Source: Methylocystis sp. Sn-Cys (GTDB lineage Bacteria; Pseudomonadota; Alphaproteobacteria; Rhizobiales; Beijerinckiaceae). From it: a DNA stretch of 64,000 bases. Location: contig NZ_JAERVJ010000010.1 in assembly GCF_016745395.1 (NCBI RefSeq), positions 132,797 to 196,796 of the forward strand, written 5' to 3'. Position 1 is the stretch's first letter. Every line of letters begins with the position of its first letter. A program made the position numbers and the translations under genes. A model generated the notes under the pieces. It did not search any database, had not been told where the DNA came from, and saw nothing but the letters and a program-made list of their open reading frames with translations. Below, piece after piece: positions 8,371 through 17,299 of the stretch.

Positions 8371-8685
8371 TCACTTGCCCGCCGGGTTTCCGGGCGAAAT
8401 GCCCAGAGCCTGGCTAAGCTCGCCGGGGCCGGGGCAGAAGGCCGACATATATTGCTCTGGAATATCGACCAGACTCACGATCACAATACGCCCCTCGGGC
8501 GTGCGCAACGCAACCGGATTGCTCGTCGAGAGATTGGGACAGGCCCTTATGAAGGTGGAATGTCTTTGTTCAGCGGCGTTCCTTTGCCATAAGCCGAAAG
8601 CGACGCCGCCGGCAAGAAAGGCGGCCAGCATCGCCAGCCATCGCGAGTGACGGTCAGTGGCGGCCGCTTTTTCGATGATACTCAT
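8371..8685 (-). CDS. Small membrane-anchored unknown protein
   Basis: A 104-residue product with a single N-terminal membrane segment (WLAMLAAFLAGGVAFGLW) followed by a periplasmic-looking domain containing two Cys residues. I do not recognise the family. An ATG at 8685 is used because the upstream in-frame extension is Arg/Ser-rich and runs into the dispersed repeat. It lies just upstream of motA on the same strand, so a motility function is possible but unproven. Confidence 0.5.
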   Translation of the reverse strand: MSIIEKAAATDRHSRWLAMLAAFLAGGVAFGLWQRNAAEQRHSTFIRACPNLSTSNPVALRTPEGRIVIVSLVDIPEQYMSAFCPGPGELSQALGISPGNPAGK

Positions 8686-8754
8686 TCGCGCGCCTCTGAA
8701 ACACATCGAATTCGAGCTGCGAGCGCCAACGGATATTCTGGCGTTTGGGGACTT

Positions 8755-8839
8755 GGAGCGCATCTCGAAAAGTTGATAGACTTTTGCGAAAAAAAAATGC
8801 GCTCCAACTTTCTAAATCTTTGCGCTTATCGGCGCACGT
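8755..8839 (+). repeat. Dispersed hairpin repeat, copy 1
   Basis: First of four copies in the window of a ~110-base element. GGAGCGCAT and ATGCGCTCC form the outer stem around a conserved inner AAAGTTGATAGACTTTT hairpin. The second hairpin is degenerate here (TGCGC / GCGCA at 8821-8836). It lies between two minus-strand genes. Confidence 0.8.
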
Positions 8840-9014
8840 GAACGCCGCCGAACCGCCAGCGCGTTTACAAAGCTGTCAAAATCTCGACTGCGTCTCACCG
8901 GGACATCCTGGCTGCAAACCGGCGCCAACAGCCCGGGGTGACCCTTTCGGATCCTCGATCCAATCTGCGTTGGTTGGATGTTAGGCCGAATTGCTTACGA
9001 AATTCCGACCGGTT

Positions 9015-9440
9015 TCAGTCCGGTTGAGAGTCTCTCTCGTCGGTCGCCAGAATGGAAGCGACGACGCTCGGGCCGAGCGGCTCGCATTTTGCGCCGGAAC
9101 GCTCGCCGCCGCTTTGGACCGCGATGCGCGCCGCAGCAAGAAAAGCCGACTCATCGAAGGGCCGCCCCATCCGGTAAGATGTGAACTCCATCATGGACGC
9201 GGCGATCGACAAAATCACGGTCGCCGAGGCGCTGTAAACGAGCCTTTCGTTTTCACCATTCAGATGAGCGTCGGCGATGAGCCTGTCATGCGCCATCTGA
9301 ATTTTCTGCTCGAGAGAGTCGAGCTGGTCTCTCAACCCCTGCGCCAACTGTCTGCATTCGGAAAGAGACGGCAAAACGACCTCGCCTCTGGCGTCCTTTC
9401 CGGCTTGAACGCGTCCAATCTGCAAAGTGGATTTTGTCAT
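9015..9440 (-). CDS. Small unknown protein, paralogue of 3447-3800
   Basis: The 141-residue protein shares with the 3447-3800 product the pattern L-P-S/T-x-x-E-C-x-x-L and the helix SASATVILSIAASM; about 90 residues can be aligned by eye. The ATG at 9440 is chosen because the upstream extension to 9503 is Arg-rich and begins in the intergenic gap after the lipoprotein gene. It appears helical and soluble; the last 30 residues are unlike the paralogue. It is in line with the che and mot genes on the minus strand, so a role in motility signalling is possible but only inferred. Confidence 0.65.
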   Translation of the reverse strand: MTKSTLQIGRVQAGKDARGEVVLPSLSECRQLAQGLRDQLDSLEQKIQMAHDRLIADAHLNGENERLVYSASATVILSIAASMMEFTSYRMGRPFDESAFLAAARIAVQSGGERSGAKCEPLGPSVVASILATDERDSQPD

Positions 9441-9513
9441 TCTGGGCTCCCACCGCGGCTGGAGACGCGATAAAAACTTCCTATTCGGAAATAATGTGCG
9501 CAACAGAACCTCG

Positions 9514-9861
9514 TTACCTGGAAAGATCGCAACGGCTCTCGCGGATTCTACCGTCGATCTGAATGAGTTCGCCTTTCAAAACGCCGAGCTGAAATGCGTG
9601 GCTGTCCTCGAACGGAGTGCCTAAAGGGGTCGGTATGCCGAGGGTCGTTGTTTGATCAGCTCGATAAAGATTATCCTGGTAAAGGTTAGTGAAGATTAAC
9701 CGCTGGGTCAAGCGAGACCGTACTATCGCAAGTTCTTCACATGTGCGCCCGAAATCTGGCGGCGGATAAACAAAGATTGGCCCAATTTCTGACACCGGCA
9801 GCGAGCAACCGGCCAAGCACAGCGTCGCTGAAGCAATCACCAGACACTGAAAACGCTGCAT
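9514..9861 (-). CDS. Small lipoprotein of unknown function
   Basis: The 115-residue product begins with a lipoprotein signal peptide: basic start, hydrophobic core IASATLCLAG and a lipobox LAGC with the cysteine at residue 19, so it should be lipidated and exported. The mature part has a central helix (CEELAIVRSRLTQRLIF) and two further Cys residues. No family recognised. It stands between the che operon and the mot block on the same strand with gaps of about 75 and 275 bases, so it may have its own promoter. Confidence 0.7.
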   Translation of the reverse strand: MQRFQCLVIASATLCLAGCSLPVSEIGPIFVYPPPDFGRTCEELAIVRSRLTQRLIFTNLYQDNLYRADQTTTLGIPTPLGTPFEDSHAFQLGVLKGELIQIDGRIRESRCDLSR

Positions 9862-10136
9862 TTTTCCTCCAGCGAAAAGAACGTCGCGCGCCTGCGCTCA
9901 GAGCGGCGCCATTTTTATCGACGCGCGTATTCTGGGGTCAGTCAGCGAATACATGCCGCTTGGCCCGACGGAGGAGCGAGCCAAGCCTCGAGATTGCCTT
10001 TGCCCGCGTCCTCGCAGGCTGCCAATTTGAAGCATCTCGCTTGTGTGGAACTTACAAGAATCTGTCCGTCAGCGAAGAAAATTGTCGCGAGACATGGAAG
10101 CTACCGAATGCAAACGTCTCTATCTTGGCCTCGAGG

Positions 10137-10595
10137 CTATTTCGTCGGGCCGCTCGACTTTTTTTCTTGAATGAGCGCGTCGATACGCGCGTTGAGCTGC
10201 GCCATCGCGTCGTCAGCTTTCGGTCTATCCGCAAGCGTGAGACGGTCTGGATGAAAGCGCCAGGCAAGTTCTCGCCGCAACGCGTGCAACTCCAGCAAGG
10301 ACAAGGCTGGATTATTGAGCTGCAGGATCAGTCGACGCAACTCCGATGGGGTGAGTTCGAATTTTCCTTGAACGACAGCCGGCTTGTGATTCCGAGCCGA
10401 GCCGTCCGATTCGGACGCGGCGTAGAGCTCATTGGCCCGGCGCGACCGGGCGCCGGCCGGCGGCTCGCGTGTGCGCGCGCAGTCAAAGCGCTCGATTTCC
10501 AGTAGCCGCAAGTAAGCTTCGTCGTGGCTTGCAAGTTCCGCGGCGCCTTCGGACAAGCGCTCCACTTCTCCCAGAATATGCGCGAACTCGACCAT
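10137..10595 (-). CDS. J-domain-like protein next to the che operon
   Basis: The 152-residue protein ends in a segment that looks like helices II-III of a J domain: LRRELAWRFHPDRLT with an intact HPD at residues 115-117, followed by AMAQLNARIDALIQEKK. HPD loops in J domains stimulate DnaK ATPase. The first ~100 residues are not J-like and are acidic and helical. TTG (10598) and ATG (10595) starts are adjacent; ATG is used. It lies 20 bases after the cheD-distal DxxxQ gene and is probably in that operon. A co-chaperone role in chemotaxis would be unusual and is an inference. Confidence 0.65.
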   Translation of the reverse strand: MVEFAHILGEVERLSEGAAELASHDEAYLRLLEIERFDCARTREPPAGARSRRANELYAASESDGSARNHKPAVVQGKFELTPSELRRLILQLNNPALSLLELHALRRELAWRFHPDRLTLADRPKADDAMAQLNARIDALIQEKKSSGPTK

Positions 10596-10615
10596 CAATT
10601 ACGCCCACCAGCACA

Positions 10616-10975
10616 CTAGAAAATTTCCAACTCTCCGCTCGCATGGCTCGGGTGAACATGCCCTTCAGGCGCCGACAAACGATGCGCCAGAGCGGATAAT
10701 TTCAACTTCTGCGCGGCGGCCTTTCCGATGACCTCCCACTCCGGTGGGATGATCTCGACGAGCTCGACAAGAAAATGCGACAAGCTCGAGAGCCGCTGTT
10801 CGATTAGGTCGATCGATTGGGCCTCTTGCAAGAAGGCGTCCTTTTCCTTCTTTCCCGGGCCATCGACGCTCTGGGCGAGTGAATGCAACCGGTCGACGGA
10901 TTGGGCGAGGTCTATCAACTCAGCCGAAATCCGCGACAAAATTTCAGTAATAGGCTGCGGCGTGCGGCTAGGCAT
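10616..10975 (-). CDS. CheT/CheZ-like chemotaxis candidate
   Basis: This 119-residue, largely helical protein follows cheD in the che operon, the place of cheT in Sinorhizobium meliloti. Its second half contains QSIDLIEQRL, with Asp56 and Gln60 forming a D-x-x-x-Q motif, the catalytic pattern of the CheY-P phosphatase CheZ and of CheT. A long amphipathic helix precedes it (EILSRISAELIDLAQSVDRL). I infer that it acts on phosphorylated CheY or on CheR; sequence similarity beyond the motif is not assessed. The gap to cheD is 76 bases. It could instead be an unrelated helical protein. Confidence 0.55.
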   Translation of the reverse strand: MPSRTPQPITEILSRISAELIDLAQSVDRLHSLAQSVDGPGKKEKDAFLQEAQSIDLIEQRLSSLSHFLVELVEIIPPEWEVIGKAAAQKLKLSALAHRLSAPEGHVHPSHASGELEIF

Positions 10976-11051
10976 GATCGTTCCCCCCTGATACGCAAAA
11001 ATCGACTTCTATGCCGCGCCTTGGCCATGGCTGATCGACATCGCACTCGCT

Positions 11052-11597
11052 TCAAAACAGCTCAACCGAGCCTGCGGAAGACGGCTTGATGACGCGTTCG
11101 CTCATGACCCTCGCGTCGTCGCCTCCCGAAAGGAAGATTTGCCGGGCCTGTCCGGAAACCGGGAAATATTCGATGCGCCGGCCACGCGTGCCGCCCAGCG
11201 CTTGCGCAACGATCTTGATCCCCTCGTTCGTCAAGAACCTTTGCGCAAAAGCGGCGTTTTTCGCGCCGATGTCGGACAATCCCTCCATCATTCGAGCGCC
11301 GCCGAAGAGCTTTCCCTCCAATCTTTCACGCCGCGCGCCCCGCTTCAAAAGCCCATTGACCAGCAACTCCATCAGGTGAACGCCGGCTCTTTCGGCGTCG
11401 CCGTTTCGGAAGGACTCCATATCGCCCGGGAGCAGAAAGTGATTCATGCCGCCGACGCGCGCCTCGGGATCGCGCAGGCAAGCCGCGACGCATGACCCGA
11501 GAACGGTCGTCAACACGACCTCGGGATCATCCACGACTTGATACTCGCCCTGAATGACGTGAATTCGCTTACCGGAGCGCTGAGTGGCGTGACGCAT
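11052..11597 (-). CDS. cheD: Chemoreceptor glutamine deamidase CheD
   Basis: CheD deamidates specific glutamines in chemoreceptors. The 181-residue product carries the catalytic Cys and His of the family in LGSCVAACLRDPEARVGGMNH and the downstream GGTRGRRIEYFP segment. The ATG overlaps the stop of cheY2 (bases 11597-11599), so the two genes are translationally coupled. Length is typical (about 160-200). Confidence 0.96.
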   Translation of the reverse strand: MRHATQRSGKRIHVIQGEYQVVDDPEVVLTTVLGSCVAACLRDPEARVGGMNHFLLPGDMESFRNGDAERAGVHLMELLVNGLLKRGARRERLEGKLFGGARMMEGLSDIGAKNAAFAQRFLTNEGIKIVAQALGGTRGRRIEYFPVSGQARQIFLSGGDDARVMSERVIKPSSAGSVELF

Positions 11598-11983
11598 TAA
11601 AATTTACCGATGATGGCTTCGAGCGCCTTTTTCAGCGTCGCGACGGTGAAGGGCTTTGTGAGGTAGTTATTCACGCCCAATTTGATTGCGCTCTCGAGAA
11701 CCGCGCGCTCGGAGCGGCCGGTCAGCATGATGACCGGAACCTTCTTCGTCGGCCCATACTCCCGAATCGCTTTAAGCAACCCCAGCCCGTCGAGCTTCGG
11801 CATATTGACGTCCGAGATGATCAGATGCGCCGGCGTCGACATCATCATCTGAAGCGCCTGCTCTCCATCTTTCGCCAGCAAAATGTTGCGGATGCCCAAT
11901 TCTTCGAGCCCGTCACGAATCAGCATCCTACTCGTGTTCGTATCGTCCACGACGAGTATCTTGATCTGGTTGGCTATGGACAT
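11597..11983 (-). CDS. cheY2: Response regulator CheY2 (motor-binding type)
   Basis: A 128-residue single receiver domain with acidic pair Asp13-Asp14, phosphoacceptor Asp58 (LIISDVNMP), the conserved Thr (IMLTGR) and Lys (LTKPF). Its place between cheB and cheD matches CheY2 of Sinorhizobium, the regulator that acts on the motor, while CheY1 drains phosphate. The assignment by position is an inference. The start lies inside the last codons of cheB (10-base overlap). Confidence 0.93.
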   Translation of the reverse strand: MSIANQIKILVVDDTNTSRMLIRDGLEELGIRNILLAKDGEQALQMMMSTPAHLIISDVNMPKLDGLGLLKAIREYGPTKKVPVIMLTGRSERAVLESAIKLGVNNYLTKPFTVATLKKALEAIIGKF

Positions 11984-13023
11984 GACACCCTCGCTTTTGC
12001 CGCATTTGTCGCCGCGATAATCCGCGGACCAATTTTGTGAAGCGGCAGCTGCGTCTCAACTGCGCCTATTTCATATGCCGCTCTCGGCATTCCGTACACG
12101 ATACACGTCGCCTCATCCTGGCCGATGGTGCTCGCGCCGGCGTTCCTCAGCTCGAGCAATCCTTCGGCGCCGTCTCGTCCCATACCCGTTAAAATCGCGC
12201 CGACCGTATTGGCGCCGCTTACCCTGGCGGCCGACCTGAAGAGAACATCGACGGAAGGGCGATGCCCGCTCACCGTGTCCCCCTCGACCAGCCTGCAAAT
12301 GGTTCGACTGCGCTTCACGAGCTCAAGATGGGCCGATCCGCCCGGCGCGATCAGCACGCGGCCGACCTCTAGCAGATCCCCGTCCTTCGCTTCCGCGACC
12401 GACGCCTTACACGCCCGATCCAAGCGCGCGGCGAAACTTTGTGTGAACAGGGCAGGCATGTGCTGCACGACGACTGTCGGCGGGCAATTGGCTGGCAGCG
12501 CGGACAGCACTGTGAAAAGCGCGTCCACCCCACCCATCGAAGACCCGATGGCGACAATCCGCCCGTCGGGAGAATATGCTCTATCGCCTGCGCCATTATC
12601 GTCGGTTCGAGAGCGAACCGGAGGACCCATCGGCTTCGGCGCCGCGCCGATTTGCACGACCTTTTGCGCAAGATCGTCGAACGAGGTCCGGTCTTTCGGC
12701 GAGGGCTTGGCGATGCATTCCATCGCGCCGATTTCCATCGCCCGAATGGTTGTCGCGGCGCCGCGCTCGGTCAGGCTCGAAATGACCACGACGCGCGTCG
12801 GCCGCAGCCTCATAAGCCGTTCGAGAAACTCCAGCCCGTTCATTTTGGGCATTTCGATATCGAGCGTGACGACGTCCGGATTGAGTTCCTTGATGGCGTC
12901 TCTGGCGGCAAGCGGATCGGCCGCTTCGCCCACCACTTCGATCCGAGGATCGCGACGAAGCGTTTCCGCGATCAACGCCCGCATGCTTCTGGAATCGTCG
13001 ACGACAAGCACGCGGCAGCTCAT
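11974..13023 (-). CDS. cheB: Chemoreceptor methylesterase CheB
   Basis: CheB removes methyl groups from chemoreceptors when phosphorylated by CheA. The 349-residue product has a receiver domain with Asp55 ([13 protein letters not shown]) and a C-terminal esterase domain with the catalytic Ser in [13 protein letters not shown], His in VVQHMP and Asp in [11 protein letters not shown]. The start at 13023 makes an ATGA overlap with the cheR stop; a long frame upstream of it lies inside cheR and is ignored. Confidence 0.97.
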   Translation of the reverse strand: MSCRVLVVDDSRSMRALIAETLRRDPRIEVVGEAADPLAARDAIKELNPDVVTLDIEMPKMNGLEFLERLMRLRPTRVVVISSLTERGAATTIRAMEIGAMECIAKPSPKDRTSFDDLAQKVVQIGAAPKPMGPPVRSRTDDNGAGDRAYSPDGRIVAIGSSMGGVDALFTVLSALPANCPPTVVVQHMPALFTQSFAARLDRACKASVAEAKDGDLLEVGRVLIAPGGSAHLELVKRSRTICRLVEGDTVSGHRPSVDVLFRSAARVSGANTVGAILTGMGRDGAEGLLELRNAGASTIGQDEATCIVYGMPRAAYEIGAVETQLPLHKIGPRIIAATNAAKARVSCP

Positions 13024-13901
13024 GCCTCGCCTCCGCGCAGCTTGTACGTCGTGACCCCATCGATGACGAGTTCGGTGGACGCCGACCCGTTCACGCGCTC
13101 GGAATGTCCGATATAGAGGCGCGCGTGGCGCGCCATCATCGGAATGAATCTCTGCCATATTTTCATCTGAGTGGCCTCCTCGAAATAAATGACGACGTTC
13201 CGACAGAAAATGGCGTCGAATGGGCCTTTGAAGGGCCAGGAGCCAACCAGATTCAGTTCTCGAAAGGCGATCAACGCGGAAAGCTCTTCCGAAGCAACCC
13301 AGGGACCTTTCTGTCCTTCCTCCAGAGGCGCGAACCACCGCGACCGCATCGACGACGGCACCGCGCTCATCGCCTCCGCGTCGTAAACGCCCGCTTTGCC
13401 GGCGGCGATCATGTTCGGATCAATATCCGTCGCGAGAATACGGACGTCGTAATCGGCCGCGTCGGGCATGACGGACAGGACCGTCATCGCCATCGAAAAC
13501 GGTTCCTGCCCGTTGGAACAGGCCGCCGACCAAAGACGCAAGCGTGCGCCTTTGCGCACCGCTCCCGCACGCTCGGCGACGAGCTTCTTCAGACTCTCGA
13601 AGTGATGCGGCTCGCGAAAAAACTTGGTGACGTTCGTCGTCAGGGCGGCGAGCATTTTCTGACGCTCGTCGACCCCTTCCCGGCTTTTCACCAATTCGCA
13701 ATAGTCGCGGAAACTTTCCAGACCGAGCGCCCGCAAGCGTTTCGCGAGACGCGAATACACGAGCGGCGCTTTGGCGTCGCTGAGGAAGATTCCCGCATCC
13801 TCGTGCAACATCGAACAGATCTCGCGGAAGTCGCGATCCGTAAAGGGAAAGGAACCGGAGCCGGAGATCTGAATCTGTCTTCCAGGCATCGAAACGCTCA
13901 T
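13020..13901 (-). CDS. cheR: Chemoreceptor methyltransferase CheR
   Basis: CheR methylates receptor glutamates with S-adenosylmethionine. The 293-residue product has the N-terminal helical domain (about residues 15-85), the SAM-binding motif [19 protein letters not shown] and the late [12 protein letters not shown] motif. Both chemoreceptors in this window end in a W-x-x-F peptide that could dock CheR. It overlaps cheB by 4 bases and follows cheA after 47 bases. Confidence 0.97.
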   Translation of the reverse strand: MSVSMPGRQIQISGSGSFPFTDRDFREICSMLHEDAGIFLSDAKAPLVYSRLAKRLRALGLESFRDYCELVKSREGVDERQKMLAALTTNVTKFFREPHHFESLKKLVAERAGAVRKGARLRLWSAACSNGQEPFSMAMTVLSVMPDAADYDVRILATDIDPNMIAAGKAGVYDAEAMSAVPSSMRSRWFAPLEEGQKGPWVASEELSALIAFRELNLVGSWPFKGPFDAIFCRNVVIYFEEATQMKIWQRFIPMMARHARLYIGHSERVNGSASTELVIDGVTTYKLRGGEA

Positions 13902-13948
13902 CTAATCGCCCTTACCGTGTCGATCGCCGAGATTCGAAACGACTGCCA

Positions 13949-16117
13949 TCATTCCGCTGCGAGATTGAGGCCTTCCGCCGCATCGCTGTCCGCGCGCAAA
14001 CTATTGATGATCCCGTCGACGTCGATGATGAGCGCGACCCTGCCGTCTCCGAGGATTGTTCCCGCCGCAATGCCGAAGACACGCCCATAATTCGCTTCCA
14101 GACTTTTGATGACCACCTGGCGTTGGCCTTGAATCTCGTCCACCAGCAGCGCGCATCTGCCGCCCGACTCCGACTCGGCCAGCAAGGCCACCTGCGTGGT
14201 CGGATCGACGAGGCTCGGGCGGTTGTGGAGCACCGCGCCAACATCGACCAACGGAATAAAGGCGTCCCTGCTGCGAATCAGGCGCGTGCCGGACCCGATG
14301 AGGTGCACGCTTTCCTTCTTCGGCTGCATCGTTTCGACAATCGCCGTCAAAGGAACCACAAAGGTCTGCTCGCCGATCGTTACGACCATCCCGTCGAGAA
14401 CGGCCAGGGTAAGCGGCAGGCTCAGGGAAAAAGTCGATCCCAGTCCCGGGCGCGACGCAATAGAGATGCGACCGCCAAGGGCTTGAACGGCCCGCTTCAC
14501 CACGTCCATCCCGACTCCGCGGCCCGAAATCGCCGAGGCGGTTTCGGTCGTGGAAAATCCCGGCGCGAAAATCAGATTATCGATTTCTTCGTCGCTCAAC
14601 AGGGCGTCGGGCGCGATCAGATTTTTCGACACTGCGATCTGCCGGACCCTTTGCCGATTGATGCCCGCGCCGTCGTCCGACACTTCGATGACAACCCGGC
14701 CAGATCGGTGCATCGCCGACAATTTGAGCGTTCCCTCTTCGGGCTTGCCGACCGAGAGTCGCTGCTCCGCCGATTCGATCCCGTGATCGACAGCGTTGCG
14801 AATCATATGCGTCAGAGGATCGGTGAGCCTCTCGACCACAGTTTTGTCGACTTCAGTCGACTCCCCCTCCGTGACGAGTCGCACGGATTTTTTCGTAATT
14901 GCCGCCACTTCACGAACGACGCGGGACATCCGCTGGAAGATCGGCTTCACAGGCTGCGCGCGAATCGCCATCACGCTGTCCTGGATGTCGCGCGTCAATT
15001 GTTCGAGCTCGTCCAACGCGATCATCACCGAAGACGCGCGCGACAGGCCCGCCTCCGAAACGCGCTGCGATAAAACCGCCTGATTTATCACCAGCTCGCC
15101 GACCAGATTGATCAAGCGATCGACTCGCTCTAGGTCGACGCGGATCGTCGGCTGCGGCGCCGGCGACGACGGCTCGCTCTTCCGAGGCTCCGCCGACGGC
15201 TGCGCTTGTGGCTGAGGCTGCTGCGGCGCGGCTTCCGGAACTATGGCCGCTGCTTGCGCGTCATGAGTCGTGACGGTGCGTTTAGGCTCCTCGATAAAAA
15301 CCGCCGGCTCCTCGACGTCCTCGATCACGCTGTCTTGCCGCGCGTCATTCTCATCCTCGATCGACAGGTCGCAATCGAACTCCACGAATTCGAAGACAGC
15401 CTGAATATCCGCCCGCGCGTCGTCCTTGGTCTCGAGATGAACCGTCCAAGAGAAATAGGCGCCTTCCGGATCGAGCTCATCGAGAAAGGGCGTGTCGGCG
15501 GTGTTGCACGCCACACGGAATGAGCCCAACTCTCCAAGCGCGCGCAACAGCAAAAAGGCCTCATTCCCTTTGGCGTAAAGCGCCGGCCGGGGTCTGAAGC
15601 TCACGACGTAGCGGTGCGGCTCCGGCTCGCTGTCGTCGAAGTCCCCGAAGATAGTGTCAAGGGAAATAGCGACCGGCTCGAAGTCCAGATCGGCGAAATC
15701 TGCGTCTGAAGCAGCATCGCTTTCTCCGCCGGCTGCTTCGCAGAGCGACTGAAGCTCGCCTTTGGCCTCGGCGACTTTATCGGGGTTCACGGCGGACCCC
15801 TCACGCGCGCCACCGACCAGATCCGCAAGGACGTCGGATGATCTTAGAAAGCAAGCGGCGACTTGCTGGGTCGCCTCGATCCGGTTCGATCGCAGCAGAT
15901 CGAGCGTCGTTTCGAAAACATGCACGAACTCGACGAGATCGTCGAAGCCGAAGGCGCTGGCGCCGCCCTTGATCGAATGAACGGCGCGAAACACGGCGTT
16001 GACCGTCTCGGGGTCACGGTCGCCCTCATCTATCTTGATAAGCCCGCTTTCGAGGTCTGCGAGCTGCTCATCGCATTCCTGAAAGAACGTCTGCCTGATC
16101 GCCGCCATCGGATCCAT
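13949..16117 (-). CDS. cheA: Chemotaxis histidine kinase CheA
   Basis: CheA autophosphorylates in response to receptors and passes phosphate to CheY and CheB. The 722-residue product shows an Hpt domain with His47 in AVHSIKGGASAFG, a middle domain (about 150-260) at the P2 position, a Pro/Gln-rich linker, a dimerisation helix (VDRLINLVGELVINQAVL), the ATP-binding domain with HMIRNAVDHGIE, DDGAGIN and GRGVGMDVVK, and a C-terminal CheW-like domain. It is followed by cheR and preceded by cheY1 (14 bases). Confidence 0.97.
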   Translation of the reverse strand: MDPMAAIRQTFFQECDEQLADLESGLIKIDEGDRDPETVNAVFRAVHSIKGGASAFGFDDLVEFVHVFETTLDLLRSNRIEATQQVAACFLRSSDVLADLVGGAREGSAVNPDKVAEAKGELQSLCEAAGGESDAASDADFADLDFEPVAISLDTIFGDFDDSEPEPHRYVVSFRPRPALYAKGNEAFLLLRALGELGSFRVACNTADTPFLDELDPEGAYFSWTVHLETKDDARADIQAVFEFVEFDCDLSIEDENDARQDSVIEDVEEPAVFIEEPKRTVTTHDAQAAAIVPEAAPQQPQPQAQPSAEPRKSEPSSPAPQPTIRVDLERVDRLINLVGELVINQAVLSQRVSEAGLSRASSVMIALDELEQLTRDIQDSVMAIRAQPVKPIFQRMSRVVREVAAITKKSVRLVTEGESTEVDKTVVERLTDPLTHMIRNAVDHGIESAEQRLSVGKPEEGTLKLSAMHRSGRVVIEVSDDGAGINRQRVRQIAVSKNLIAPDALLSDEEIDNLIFAPGFSTTETASAISGRGVGMDVVKRAVQALGGRISIASRPGLGSTFSLSLPLTLAVLDGMVVTIGEQTFVVPLTAIVETMQPKKESVHLIGSGTRLIRSRDAFIPLVDVGAVLHNRPSLVDPTTQVALLAESESGGRCALLVDEIQGQRQVVIKSLEANYGRVFGIAAGTILGDGRVALIIDVDGIINSLRADSDAAEGLNLAAE

Positions 16118-16131
16118 AGATCATCCCCTAC

Positions 16132-16497
16132 TCAGGCCGTAACGCGACGAATGGCGTCGACGAGTTTTGCTGGATTGAAAGGCTTTACGATCCATCCGGT
16201 CGCGCCGGCGCGGCGCGCCCGATCTTTCTTTTGATCGTCGCTTTCGGTCGTCAGGACGAGAATGGGCAGAGCGCGATGGGTCTCGTGAACGCGCACGTTC
16301 TCGATGAATCCAAACCCGTCCATGCGCGGCATGTTGATGTCGGTGATGATGGCGTCGGGAGTTACGGTCTCGAGCACCTCCAGCCCGTGAACGCCGTCCT
16401 CCGCCTGAACGACGTTATATCCAGCATCGGCAAGCGCGATGCGTAGCATCTCACGCATCGTTCGCGAGTCGTCGACCGTCAATATCGTTTTCGTCAT
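16132..16497 (-). CDS. cheY1: Response regulator CheY1 (phosphate-sink type)
   Basis: A 121-residue receiver domain with Asp9-Asp10, phosphoacceptor Asp53 (IITDINMP), Thr in LVLTTES and Lys in IVKPF. It lies directly before cheA and after a STAS gene, the arrangement of cheS-cheY1-cheA in Sinorhizobium, where CheY1 takes phosphate back from CheA and CheS speeds this up. That role is inferred from synteny. Confidence 0.93.
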   Translation of the reverse strand: MTKTILTVDDSRTMREMLRIALADAGYNVVQAEDGVHGLEVLETVTPDAIITDINMPRMDGFGFIENVRVHETHRALPILVLTTESDDQKKDRARRAGATGWIVKPFNPAKLVDAIRRVTA

Positions 16498-16509
16498 CTT
16501 CTCGATTTC

Positions 16510-16824
16510 CTATTCGCCGATAGTCGGAATGCCGAGTATTTCGAGCGCGCCAAGGAAGGCGCTCGACGGGTTCGAAAGGGTGAGAGCGACTCCGTCGCGC
16601 GCCCATGTCTGCTGCGCCGAAACGAGAACCTGAACGCATTGCGCGCCGACTTTTTCGACCTCTGACGCATCGATGGCGAGGGGCCGCCCGCGAAAGCGGC
16701 CGAAATCAGCGGCGAGCGGCGCCGCCGCGCGTAGATCGAGCGTTCGAGGGAGGTTCAGTGTCGAGAACAACCCGCCGCTGTCATTCGAAATGTCGTTCAT
16801 GCCAGGAATGCTCCGATCTTGCAT
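16510..16824 (-). CDS. cheS: STAS-domain protein, CheS-like
   Basis: The ~104-residue product resembles a STAS domain: a strand LDLRAAAPLAADFGRFRG, then PLAIDASEVEKVGAQCVQVL in the place of the anti-anti-sigma Ser loop, then a helix and GVALTLSNPS. It sits between cheW and cheY1, as cheS does next to cheY1 in Sinorhizobium, where CheS helps CheA dephosphorylate CheY1. The start is uncertain: ATG at 16824 or at 16800, the latter with a GGAG ten bases upstream. Gene name by position and fold only. Confidence 0.7.
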   Translation of the reverse strand: MQDRSIPGMNDISNDSGGLFSTLNLPRTLDLRAAAPLAADFGRFRGRPLAIDASEVEKVGAQCVQVLVSAQQTWARDGVALTLSNPSSAFLGALEILGIPTIGE

Positions 16825-16825
16825 C

Positions 16826-17299
16826 TCAAGCCGCAACGGCCTCGCTCGACTCCGGCAGGAGATTCTTGATGATGAGAATGCTGATCACCTCGTCCTCCGT
16901 GGCGACGATGCCTTTTATGAAGAGGCGGGTCGGATCAGCGCCCACCTCCGGCGCCGGCTGGATCGCCGACGGAGCCAACATGAGAATGTTGGAGACGGCG
17001 TCGACGAGCAGGCCGACAACCGCGCCTTCATGCTGGAGCACGATGATCGCGTGTCGGGGTGTTGGTTCGCTTACCGGCAGGCCAAGGCGCGCGGCGAGAT
17101 CGATCACGGGAAGAACCGCGCCTCTGAGATTGATGACGCCGCGAATATAGGACGGAACTTGTGGAAGCGGCGTCGCCGGAGACCAGCCGCGGATCTCCCG
17201 CACGGCAATAATGTCGATGCAAAAGGTCTGCTCGCCGACATGGAAGGCAATATATTCGGAAGGCTGTTGAGCGTTAGTCAGTTCGGCGCGGTTTTTCAT
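16826..17299 (-). CDS. cheW: Chemotaxis adaptor CheW
   Basis: CheW links chemoreceptors to CheA. The 157-residue product has the full CheW fold: FHVGEQTFCIDIIAVREI, then PSYIRGVINLRGAVLPVIDL, and the later GLLVDAVSNIL. It is the first gene of the minus-strand che operon and is preceded by a good ribosome binding site (GAGGAG, nine bases from the ATG). The order cheW-cheS-cheY1-cheA differs from S. meliloti, where cheW follows cheA. Confidence 0.97.
   Translation of the reverse strand: MKNRAELTNAQQPSEYIAFHVGEQTFCIDIIAVREIRGWSPATPLPQVPSYIRGVINLRGAVLPVIDLAARLGLPVSEPTPRHAIIVLQHEGAVVGLLVDAVSNILMLAPSAIQPAPEVGADPTRLFIKGIVATEDEVISILIIKNLLPESSEAVAA

Noticed and set aside
9741..10505. 254-codon plus-strand frame opposite the lipoprotein and J-domain genes
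   Set aside because: Its composition is that of a reverse-strand shadow, and both opposing genes have better support.
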